This document shows, piece by piece, positions 11,082 to 18,713 of a stretch of DNA of 48,892 nucleotides; position 1 is the stretch's first letter, and each line of letters opens with the position of its first letter. Source of the stretch: CAVONV01 sp963697355 (GTDB taxonomy: Bacteria > Acidobacteriota > Vicinamibacteria > Marinacidobacterales > DATDRI01); NCBI GenBank assembly GCA_963697355.1, contig CAVONV010000031.1, positions 1 to 48,892 of the forward strand. The letters run 5' to 3'. Under the pieces are notes generated by a model. It was not told the DNA's origin. It did not search any database and was given only the letters and a program-made list of their open reading frames with translations. The position numbers were made by a program, and so were the translations under genes.

Positions 11082-12602
11082 ATGGGTGAACAGATCGGCT
11101 TTGGAGAAACGCTTTCCGCTTCAGTCTTTACCGGAGTGCGTTACGTATTGGGACTCGTTATCCTTGCCATCCTTGGCTGGGTTATTCACCGGGCTGTGGT
11201 CTCGTTCGTCGGTGTCAGGGCCCGCGATCTAGGGAAGCGCAAATACCGTTTCGCCGCCGGAAACTTCGGTGCGGTTCTGGTTCTTCTGCTGCTTCAAAAA
11301 CCCGCGGCCCGTTTGCTTATGAACGTCGGTATGTCGCTCACCAGGATCATTCGCATCAGCGATGAATCCTGGGCGAGCGCCGTGCTGGCGGGATTGTACA
11401 ATACGCTTACCGCTACGGCCGTACTGTTGCTTCTCATCCAAATCGTGGGCGCAGCGTACTGGTTCTTCGACACGTTGCTAGAAGGCTGGCAGAGCAGGGT
11501 TGCGATCCGGAGTACTACGGAAAGCCAGTCCGCGGCGGCGGTTCACATCGCTAAAGGGCTGCGTTTCTTGAACAAGATCGTACGGTCGGCGGTAATCGTC
11601 GCCCTGTTGCTCCTCTTCGTTCCGCTGACCCTGCGATTTTTTCCCAGAACAGGCCTTTTCGTCGATTCGGTGGGCGCGCTGCTTGCGCCTTCCGCCAGCG
11701 ATATCGGACGAGCGATACTCGACTACCTACCAAATCTTGCCTACCTTCTCATCATTCTCGTTCTCGGATGGACGTTCCTCAAGCTTTTCAAGTACCTGGC
11801 TACCGCCGTGGAGGCCCGGTCTCTCGTCATCCGTGGATTCGAGCCGGATTGGGCCGTACCTACCTACAAGCTGGTCCGGTTCCTCTTTCTCGTCTTCCTC
11901 TTGATGGTGAGCTACCCCTACCTTCCCGGTGCCAGCTCGCGATTCTTTCATGGGTTTTCGGTCTTCATCGGTGCTCTGGTTACTTTCGGATCTTCGGGCG
12001 CGATAAGCAACATCGTTTCCGGAATCGTCCTCACGTATACGCGGGCTTTCCGCTTCGGCGATATGGTTCGGATTGGCGACACCACCGGAACGGTTTTCGA
12101 AAAGACCTTGTTGGTCACCAGGCTACGTACGAACCGCAACGAGGAAATGACGATTCCCAACGGCGCTGTGCTGTCGAGTACCGTGCAGAACTACAGCGCT
12201 CGGGCTTCCGCCGGCGGACTGATCCTGACGGTAAGTGCGGGAATTGGCTACGACGTGGATTGGAGACGTGTCCACCAACTCATGACCGACGCCGCCCGTC
12301 GCACCGAGCACATCCTCAACGATCCCTCGCCTTTGGTCTTACAAATGAGTCTAGGTGATTTCGCGGTCGCTTACGAGCTACGGGCTTCGACCGATCGAGC
12401 GGATCAGATGCTGCTCACCAGCTCGAGCCTCCGCAGAAACGTACTGGACGCGTTCAACGAGGCGGGTATCGAGATCATGACGCCCAATGTTCTCGCGCAC
12501 CGAGACGCGAGTGTATTGGCCGTTCCAGAAGAGCGCTTCACGCAACGCCCGCCCGCCCGCGGCATAGCCATCGATGTTAACCGCTCATCGCACACCGGAT
12601 GA
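11082..12602 (+). CDS. MscS-family mechanosensitive ion channel
   Basis: 506 residues. The ATG at 11082 is preferred over a TTG at 11070 because GGGAGG sits five bases before it. Several N-terminal transmembrane helices are followed by the pore helix region VTFGSSGAISNIVSGIVLTY (about residues 308-327), the beta domain with FRFGDMVRIGDTTGTV, the TRLRTNRNEEMTIPNG motif, and a C-terminal alpha/beta domain. This order is that of large MscS-like channels, which sit in the inner membrane and release solutes on hypo-osmotic shock. The gene is intact and stands alone: upstream is remnant DNA, downstream the convergent tupA gene 53 bases away. Ion selectivity cannot be read from the sequence. Confidence 0.9.
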   Translation: MGEQIGFGETLSASVFTGVRYVLGLVILAILGWVIHRAVVSFVGVRARDLGKRKYRFAAGNFGAVLVLLLLQKPAARLLMNVGMSLTRIIRISDESWASAVLAGLYNTLTATAVLLLLIQIVGAAYWFFDTLLEGWQSRVAIRSTTESQSAAAVHIAKGLRFLNKIVRSAVIVALLLLFVPLTLRFFPRTGLFVDSVGALLAPSASDIGRAILDYLPNLAYLLIILVLGWTFLKLFKYLATAVEARSLVIRGFEPDWAVPTYKLVRFLFLVFLLMVSYPYLPGASSRFFHGFSVFIGALVTFGSSGAISNIVSGIVLTYTRAFRFGDMVRIGDTTGTVFEKTLLVTRLRTNRNEEMTIPNGAVLSSTVQNYSARASAGGLILTVSAGIGYDVDWRRVHQLMTDAARRTEHILNDPSPLVLQMSLGDFAVAYELRASTDRADQMLLTSSSLRRNVLDAFNEAGIEIMTPNVLAHRDASVLAVPEERFTQRPPARGIAIDVNRSSHTG

Positions 12603-12655
12603 TTTGCCGCCTATCAACGTTCAGCGACCGGCGACGCGAACGGGCAACTCGAGGA

Positions 12656-13483
12656 TCATTCGAACAGATGAAACAGCACGTGCCCGTTGACGCGATAATC
12701 TTCGATTAACGCCTGGCCTCGGGGCGAGGTGATCCATTCGACGAGATGCCGCGCCCCGGTTCGGTTCACATGAGGATGCTTCTCGGGATTGACCATGACG
12801 ATCGCGTAAGGGTTGACGAGGAGCGGATCTCCTTCGAACGCCACGGCCAACTCCAACTGGTCTACCCGGGCGAGGTAAGTTCCCCGATCGGTGAGAATGT
12901 AAGCCTGCATGTTATTGGCGATCGTCAAGCAGGCGCCCATGCCCTGGCCTGCCTCGATGTACCAGTCCCCGCTCGGTTCCACCGCGGCTTGCTCCCAGAG
13001 TCCTAGCTCTTTCTTGTGCGTACCGGAATCGTCACCGCGGGACACAAAGGGAGCGGCCGCCTCACTTACCTTGACGAGTGCGTCGGCAGCGGTCTCCGAT
13101 TGCGATAGCATGGCCGGATCGTCCGGTGGTCCGAGAATAACGAAGTCGTTCCACATGACCGGGACGCGTTCGACGCCATACCCATCTCGAACGAAGGCTT
13201 CTTCCGCCGCCGGCGCATGGACCAAGACGACATCGACATCGCCATTGCGTCCGTGCATGAGCGCCTTGCCCGTACCCGTGGCGATGTATTCGGCTCGGAT
13301 ACCGGTGTCCTTTTCAAACTCCGGTAACAGGTAATCGAGCAAGCCGGTGTTGGCGGCGCTCGTTGTCGTAGCCAGCTTCAAGGGCTTCACTTCTTGGGGT
13401 CCTCTCTCATTGCAGCCGGAACCGATTGCGAGGCCCGCTATCAAGGAAGACCATAGAATTTTTCTGATGGGTCCTCGAGTCAT
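12656..13483 (-). CDS. tupA: Tungstate ABC transporter substrate-binding lipoprotein TupA
   Basis: 275 residues from the ATG at 13483, which has AAGGAG six bases upstream. A lipoprotein signal (ILWSSLIAGLAIGSGCN) anchors it to a membrane facing the periplasm. The mature protein opens with KLATTTSAANTGLLDYLLP, where TTTS is the oxyanion-binding motif of TupA, followed by ATGTGKALMHGRNGDVDVVLVHAP without its last residues in some relatives, and later WNDFVILGPPDDPA. The family captures tungstate for import. TupB and TupC are not in the window. The reading frame is open upstream into fdhD with no stop between them, see the FdhD entry. Position at the end of a cofactor block for a tungsten enzyme fits the tungstate assignment; molybdate binding is the alternative. 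Confidence 0.85.
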   Translation of the reverse strand: MTRGPIRKILWSSLIAGLAIGSGCNERGPQEVKPLKLATTTSAANTGLLDYLLPEFEKDTGIRAEYIATGTGKALMHGRNGDVDVVLVHAPAAEEAFVRDGYGVERVPVMWNDFVILGPPDDPAMLSQSETAADALVKVSEAAAPFVSRGDDSGTHKKELGLWEQAAVEPSGDWYIEAGQGMGACLTIANNMQAYILTDRGTYLARVDQLELAVAFEGDPLLVNPYAIVMVNPEKHPHVNRTGARHLVEWITSPRGQALIEDYRVNGHVLFHLFE

Positions 13484-14305
13484 CTTCGCTCCTTGTGAAG
13501 TCCCTTTTTTAGCACGTTTCCCCCCAAAAAAGGGACCTGTCCCCTTTTTCCAAAGTCTTTCAGGATGTGTGTAGACCCTCATCGTATCCTGTTTCACATA
13601 GCCAATCAGCGTGATGTTCCATGCCTGCGCCATTTCAACCGACATGGAGGTTGCGGAGTTGCGAGAGGCGATAATGGGACATCCCATCACAGCTCCTTTG
13701 ACGAGCATCTCGGAAGATACGCGACCCGTCGCTAACAAGATTCGACCTCTTGTTTCTATGTTCTCGAGCATGCACTTGCCTAGCAATTTATCGATAGTAT
13801 TGTGTCGCCCCACATCCTCCGCAATCGCCAGGACCTCCTCCCCGTTCGAAAGACCGGCGGTATGCACGCCTCTCGAGCGTGCGTAGAGACTCCCCGGAAA
13901 TTGCAGCCTTTTGAACAGAGCAAATAGCTCTTCTGGTCGTATCTGACAATCATCCTCGAGCGGTTTCAGGTCCATGGAAGGATCGCGATAAGTAAGCCCT
14001 CGGCCGCAACCCGTCGTCATGATCGCCCGCCCGGGTTTTTCGACGGCATGGGTGAGCCAGACATCGACACAGTGATTTTCACTCAGGTGCACATGGTCGA
14101 CTTCTTCATAGGAGCCGACCAGACCCTCGTTTTTCAAGAAACCTAACGCAAAACAATTGAGTTCACGGGGCGTTGCCATGATCGTCGCCAATTCGGCGCC
14201 ATTGACATAAATGGTAACGAGAGCTTCTTCAATCACCTCCGCCTTGACGTGCTTCCAGCCCTTCCGATACTCATGCCATTCGGTTTGTACCGCTCCATCA
14301 CCCAT
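13484..14305 (-). CDS. fdhD: Formate dehydrogenase accessory sulfurtransferase FdhD (no own stop codon)
   Basis: Start at 14305, with GGAGAG eight bases upstream. Motifs in order: YVNGAELATIMATPREL, TTGCGRG with the sulfur-carrying cysteine near residue 100, GVHTAGL, EDVGRHNTIDKLLG, GRVSSEMLVKGA, and ITLIGYVKQDTMRVYTHPER at the normal end of the family near 13550. FdhD moves sulfur from a cysteine desulfurase to the molybdo- or tungsto-bis-pterin cofactor before insertion. Instead of stopping after HPER, the frame runs through a hairpin repeat (13500-13549, read as WKKGTGPFFGG) straight into tupA. The native stop was probably lost when that repeat arrived. tupA keeps its own ribosome site, so a fused 549-residue product and a separate TupA are both possible. 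Confidence 0.85.
13500..13549. repeat. Triple-armed GGGAC palindromic hairpin element
   Basis: On the plus strand GTCCCTTTTTT at 13500-13510 is the exact reverse complement of AAAAAAGGGAC at 13526-13536, and a third arm, GTCCCCTTTTT at 13539-13549, can pair with the same central arm. Either pairing gives a GC stem flanked by A and T runs, so the RNA could form a terminator-like hairpin in both directions. Short AAAAGGGGACAGGTCCCCTTTT elements are common intergenic repeats in many environmental bacteria. Here the element lies in an open frame between fdhD and tupA. A weaker look-alike is at 32663-32677. Confidence 0.75.
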
Positions 14306-14322
14306 TGATAAGACTCTCCGGA

Positions 14323-16266
14323 TTATCGTGTTCCCGCGGCAGCAGACCACGCGAGTTTTCCCATTTCTTCAACGTGGTAGCCGCCGAGCGCGCGGACGGC
14401 GTCGCGAAATTCGGCGGTGTGTAGGATATCGAGCAAGGCCATGACACGCGGGTCGTCTGTGAACAGCTCCGGGATACAAAGGTCGTATCGTTCCGTGGCT
14501 ACCGGCACGAAATCCAGTTCGAGGGCCCTTGCCGCAGCGAGGATACCCAGCCCCGCGTCGGCGGTGCCCGCGGCCACCTGGACGGCCACTGCCATGTGAG
14601 TGTACTCCTCTTGGTCGTATCCTCGGATGAGGTCCGGGTCGAGACCGTCCCCCTGCAAATGGTAGTCGAGCAAAACGCGCGTACCCGAGCCTGCCTGCCG
14701 GTTGACGTAGCTCACGTCGCGACGAGTGAGGTCGGCCAGTCTGCGAATCCCCTTCGGGTTACCGGGTCGGACGATCAAGCCTTGCTCCCGGTAGGCAAGG
14801 GTGATGAGCCGAGCCGGCAGGTCGGGAAGGTAGCGCCGCAGGTAGGGCACGTTGTACTCGCCGGTTTCCGGGTCGAGAAGGTGGGTTCCTCCGAGATGGG
14901 AACGACCATCCCTCAAGGCAAGCAGGCCGGAGAGCGAACCTACATTCGAGGCCGACATGCGGTAACCGTCGGCATGCCGAGGCAAACGGTCGGCGATCAG
15001 GTCGAGCGTGATGTCGTGGCTACCCACCACCACGAGGGTCCGCTCCATGGACTCCCTCGAGCGCAGCAGTTCCACCGTCACCTCGTCGCCCTCTTCGCGG
15101 CCCTCACTCTCGGGAGGGATTCGTAGGATGCCGTCAGCTCGAGTGAGCGAGGTGATGGTGCCGGCACCTCGCTTGATGGGCATGGCAACGACTCGATCGC
15201 CGACGCGCCCCAGGTGAACTCGCACGAACTCCTCGTGCCCGAGCTTCGACGGCAGTTTTCGACCGGGGATTGCGCGCACCTCAACCCGGCAGGTCGGCGT
15301 CAAACCCTGCAGTTTCTCCAGGGCCGGCCGAACAAACTGGTCGAAGCACACCCAGGCCGACACCGCATATCCCGGAGTGCCGACGACGGGCTTCTTCCCG
15401 ACGCGACCGATGACGGTCGGCTTTCCCGGCATGGCCTTGATGCCGTGGACCAGGACCTCGCCGAGCGCGTCCACAGCGTGCGAGGTGAAGTCCTTCGAGC
15501 CGGCGGAGGCACCAGCGTTCACGAGCACCATGGCTACCTCGTCATCGACGGCGCGCTCGATGGCCTGTTGAACCGCATCGAGCTCGTCCGGCTGGCGCTC
15601 GAGCACGACCGGATCGCCTCCCGCCTCTCGCACGAGACCGGCCAGAAGGACGGAGTTGCTCTCGATGATGGCACCAGGAGTCAAGGGCCTTTTTTCCGCC
15701 TCTTGCCATTCGATCAGTTCGCTGCCCGTGGCCAGGATGGCAACACGAGGTCTGGTCCGGACCTCGAGACGAAACACGCCACCAGTGAGAAGCGCGGCGA
15801 GGTCCGTGGCCGACAAACGGCGATGATGCGGCAAGATGAGCTCACCGGCGACGATGTCCTCTCCCACCCGACGCACGTGCTGCCACGGAAAGACCGCAGC
15901 GAATATCTCGATCTGGTCCGCCGTCGGCTCCTGCACGTGCTCGATCATGATGACGGCGTTCGTTCCGTCCGGCATCGGCTGCCCCGTATTGACGGGGTGC
16001 ACCTCTTTACCGACGGTGAGCCGGATCGGATGTTCCTCCGAAGCGCCATAGGTTCGGTCGGCTCGCACCGCGTAACCGTCCATGGCGGCTCCGTGGTAGG
16101 AAGGCGACGAGACATGGGCCAAAACCGGTGAGACCGTAACCCGGCCGAGTGCATCGACGGTGGCCACAGTCTGCACGCCCGCCAAACGGCTCCAGTCGAA
16201 TGCACTCTCGAAAATCTCGCGCGCCTCCGTCAGGGATCTCATTCTGAGATAGACATTTCTCTTCAC
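14323..16266 (-). CDS. MoeA-like molybdopterin molybdotransferase fused to a PBP-like domain
   Basis: About 647 residues. I prefer the GTG at 16266: GGAGA lies six bases before it and it forms a GTGA overlap with the moeA stop; an ATG at 16272 has almost no spacer. Residues 1-400 are a MoeA domain (MDGYAVRA, NTGQPMPDGTNAVIMIEH, ATGSELIE, NAGASAGSKDFT, MPGKPTVIGR). Residues about 405-645 are a periplasmic-binding-protein-like domain (GSHDITLDLIADRL, SNVGSLSGLLAL, NRQAGSGTRVLLDYHL, AAGTADAGLGI) without a signal peptide, so it acts in the cytoplasm. Such MoeA-PBP fusions are known in archaea and anaerobic bacteria. The PBP part may sense or hold the oxyanion during metal insertion; this is inference. 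The stop lies 17 bases before fdhD. Confidence 0.87.
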   Translation of the reverse strand: MKRNVYLRMRSLTEAREIFESAFDWSRLAGVQTVATVDALGRVTVSPVLAHVSSPSYHGAAMDGYAVRADRTYGASEEHPIRLTVGKEVHPVNTGQPMPDGTNAVIMIEHVQEPTADQIEIFAAVFPWQHVRRVGEDIVAGELILPHHRRLSATDLAALLTGGVFRLEVRTRPRVAILATGSELIEWQEAEKRPLTPGAIIESNSVLLAGLVREAGGDPVVLERQPDELDAVQQAIERAVDDEVAMVLVNAGASAGSKDFTSHAVDALGEVLVHGIKAMPGKPTVIGRVGKKPVVGTPGYAVSAWVCFDQFVRPALEKLQGLTPTCRVEVRAIPGRKLPSKLGHEEFVRVHLGRVGDRVVAMPIKRGAGTITSLTRADGILRIPPESEGREEGDEVTVELLRSRESMERTLVVVGSHDITLDLIADRLPRHADGYRMSASNVGSLSGLLALRDGRSHLGGTHLLDPETGEYNVPYLRRYLPDLPARLITLAYREQGLIVRPGNPKGIRRLADLTRRDVSYVNRQAGSGTRVLLDYHLQGDGLDPDLIRGYDQEEYTHMAVAVQVAAGTADAGLGILAAARALELDFVPVATERYDLCIPELFTDDPRVMALLDILHTAEFRDAVRALGGYHVEEMGKLAWSAAAGTR

Positions 16267-17510
16267 GGCCATTCTCCGGGAAACAGAAGCACCTCGACTC
16301 TCGTGCCAGCATCGAGACCCTCACTGCCGAGTGGCACACGCACCAGGCCGTCGCCCTGGACGAGCGAGCGCAGCAATCCGCTGCGGCCGAGCACCGGTTC
16401 GGCCCGCCACACGCCTTCGGCATGTCCAACGCGGACCCGTTGAAAATGCTCGCGGCCCGGAGCGGAGGCAATGTTCCCGCTCAGGATCGCGTCGAGACGT
16501 CCGAACTGCGTGAACGCTTTTCCTTCGCGCCCGAGCAGGCGTTCCAGAAGCGGTTCGACAAAGAAATGGTAGGCCACCAGGCAAGACGTCACCTGGCCCG
16601 GCAGACCGAGCAAATGATGGTCCCCGGCGCGCACCCAGATGAAGGGTTTTCCCGGCGCCACGCTGACACCGTGAACGATCAACTCGGCGCCCGGAAATGC
16701 CCCGAAGATCTCTGCGGTGAGGTCGCGCGCTCCCATGGACGATCCACCCGATAACAAAGTGAGGTCATTTTCGTCGAGGCTTTTTGCCACCGTTTGCTCG
16801 AGCCGACCCGGATCGTCCGGCACCAGACCTATGTCCACCGGCTCGGCCCCAGAAGCCCGAACCAAGGCGGCCAAGACCGTTCGGTTGACATCACGCACCT
16901 GACCGGGCTCGGGCTCACGGTCTACGGGAACGACCTCGTCACCGGTGGAGATGATTCCGGCGCGCGGCTTTCGGATGACCTCCGGTTCGACAACGCCGAG
17001 TGCCGCAAGAAGCCCCACGTCCTGCGGGCGCAACCGTCGACCTCGTGGCAGCAACAATTGGCCGGCCTCGGCGTCGTCCGCTGCACCGATGACGTTGGCG
17101 CCCGGTGCCACCGACCTAGAAATCTCCACCGTGTCGTCGTTCGCCTCGCGGGTGTGCTCGACCATGATGACCGCGTCGGCCTTGTCGGGTATCATTCCGC
17201 CGGTGCCGATGAGCGCACAGCAGCCGCGACCGAGGGTGAAATCCGCCTTCCGACCCATGACCACCTCGCCTTGCAATCGCAGGTACGCGGCTTGGGTTTC
17301 GGTAGCTCCGAAGGTATCACTCGCACGAACCGCATAGCCGTCCACGGTGCTACGGGCAAACCCCGGCAGATCGTGCGGAGCGCGAAAGTCGTGGACCAAG
17401 GTCCGCCCCGCCGCAGCCGCCAGAGCGACGCTTTCAGCCGGAAGGGGCCCGGTTTCGCGAACCCGTTCCCACACCGCCTCCAACGTCTGCAACTGGAAAA
17501 ATGGTTTCAT
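16263..17510 (-). CDS. moeA: Molybdopterin molybdotransferase MoeA
   Basis: 415 residues, full family length. Motifs: STVDGYAVRASDTFGATE near residue 54, GTGGMIPDKADAVIMVEHT near 101, ISTGDEVV near 189, SGGSSMGARDLT near 255, HGVSVAPGKPFIWV, and GLPGQVTSCLVAYHFFVEPL. MoeA inserts molybdate or tungstate into adenylylated molybdopterin in the cytoplasm. The gene overlaps the downstream MoeA-PBP gene by four bases, implying coupled translation. Having two MoeA-type proteins side by side, beside a tungsten enzyme, suggests one may be dedicated to tungsten, as in archaea that keep two MoeA copies. That division is inferred, not visible. The 145 bases upstream (17511-17655) hold nothing recognisable. 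Confidence 0.9.
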   Translation of the reverse strand: MKPFFQLQTLEAVWERVRETGPLPAESVALAAAAGRTLVHDFRAPHDLPGFARSTVDGYAVRASDTFGATETQAAYLRLQGEVVMGRKADFTLGRGCCALIGTGGMIPDKADAVIMVEHTREANDDTVEISRSVAPGANVIGAADDAEAGQLLLPRGRRLRPQDVGLLAALGVVEPEVIRKPRAGIISTGDEVVPVDREPEPGQVRDVNRTVLAALVRASGAEPVDIGLVPDDPGRLEQTVAKSLDENDLTLLSGGSSMGARDLTAEIFGAFPGAELIVHGVSVAPGKPFIWVRAGDHHLLGLPGQVTSCLVAYHFFVEPLLERLLGREGKAFTQFGRLDAILSGNIASAPGREHFQRVRVGHAEGVWRAEPVLGRSGLLRSLVQGDGLVRVPLGSEGLDAGTRVEVLLFPGEWP

Positions 17511-17655
17511 CGCATGGTCCTCGCCTCACTCGAGGGCCGCCAAATCATTCCCCGCCCTGCATGGATCCACCCGACGATCATCTCACAGGCTTGTCCGGCC
17601 TACCGAATAGAACTTCAAGACCGAAAGATTCCCTCGCTTTTGAAGGCGCTCGAGG

Positions 17656-18713
17656 CTAAGGATTCAATTGCACGATGTGTGACAGGCCCCAAACGTCTCT
17701 GTCGACAAAGTAGTCGCGTACCGGTCCCAAGGTCAGGCCGCCGGAAGGTTCTTCCCCGTCCATCTCCGTGATGATCATGCTTTCCCGTCCGGCCGCCGTT
17801 CGGAAGATTTCGGTTCCGGAGAAGAGGCTGCGGTACCCATCGCAGGCGACGAACAGGTAGAAATATTCCTCCAGTCACTCGGGAAATTTTTCTCTAGAAA
17901 CGAGACCAGATCTGTATCCGCTCGCGGTGGATACTCCCTTTGAATCCCATACCATGGCCCACCCGAATCCAGTTACGGACGGTCGCTTCGTCGACCCCAT
18001 CCAGAGTGGCCGGGCTACAGTCTCTCGTCGGCGCAGCGGACTAGGGAATCAGAGCTGCACTGAGCGCCTTTTTGTTGGGCCGGTAGGTCCTCGAAGCGGA
18101 CGCTCGGTGTGCGGAGCGTTATGGTCTTCACGTCATCGAGATAACGTTCGATGTCGGTGTCGGCGGGGCAGATGAGACGCAATCCCTTCACGTTTCCCTT
18201 GAATTTGTTTCCTGTATAGGTCTCCGGATTTTTCGAAGGCAGCACGGGCTCGCGAAAAAAAGCAAGGGTGATGGGATAGGCATCATCGGCCATACAGATT
18301 TCGTTGTAGCTGAAGTGAGCGCTTTTTCCGGCGGAATCGGTCATCGTAACGATCATGTCGAGGGGCCGGTCGAAATCGGCGCCGTTCACCTTCTTTGGCT
18401 TGACGCCTTCGAGGATATGAACCACTGGAATACCGACGTAGGCATAGGCACCGACGTACTCCCCGTCGCTCGTGACCTCGCGAGTTCGAATGCGCGTCGT
18501 CGCGAGCGTGCTCAGATCGGCGCTCTCGAATTTGTACTCCCGATCGACCTCACCGTTCACCGTAAGGGCCAGATTCGAAGGAACGCTTCGGGCAAGGGCA
18601 AGGGGCGTCGCGCCCGTCACGGCGTCCACGGTCTCCGCATCGGTTTTTCCGCATGCTGATGCAACGAGACAGACCATTGCGAGTATCAGATTTCGTGCGT
18701 TTTCATTGCGCAT
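17656..18713 (-). CDS. Lipoprotein with molybdopterin-oxidoreductase-like domain, frameshifted
   Basis: Starts inside the end of the TonB receptor gene (11-base overlap, so probably co-translated). A lipoprotein signal (ILAMVCLVASAC) precedes a domain with NGEVDREYKFESADL, GAYAYVGIPVVHIL and DMIVTMTDSAGKSAHFSYNE, like the sulfite-oxidase-type molybdopterin-binding fold. The frame closes at 18015, but other frames carry on: ATLDGVDEATVRNWIRVGHG, then LVSFLEKNFPSDW, then EEYFYLFVACDGYRSLFSG, ending DVWGLSHIVQLNP at 17656. The whole is about 350 residues with two or three single-base shifts. Whether it binds molybdopterin or has kept only the fold is unclear; no conserved metal-ligand cysteine is certain. 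It is likely periplasmic and may work with the receptor encoded just before it. Confidence 0.6.

Noticed and set aside
15214..16131. Plus-strand open frame of 305 codons
   Set aside because: Antisense to the MoeA-PBP gene, no family features.
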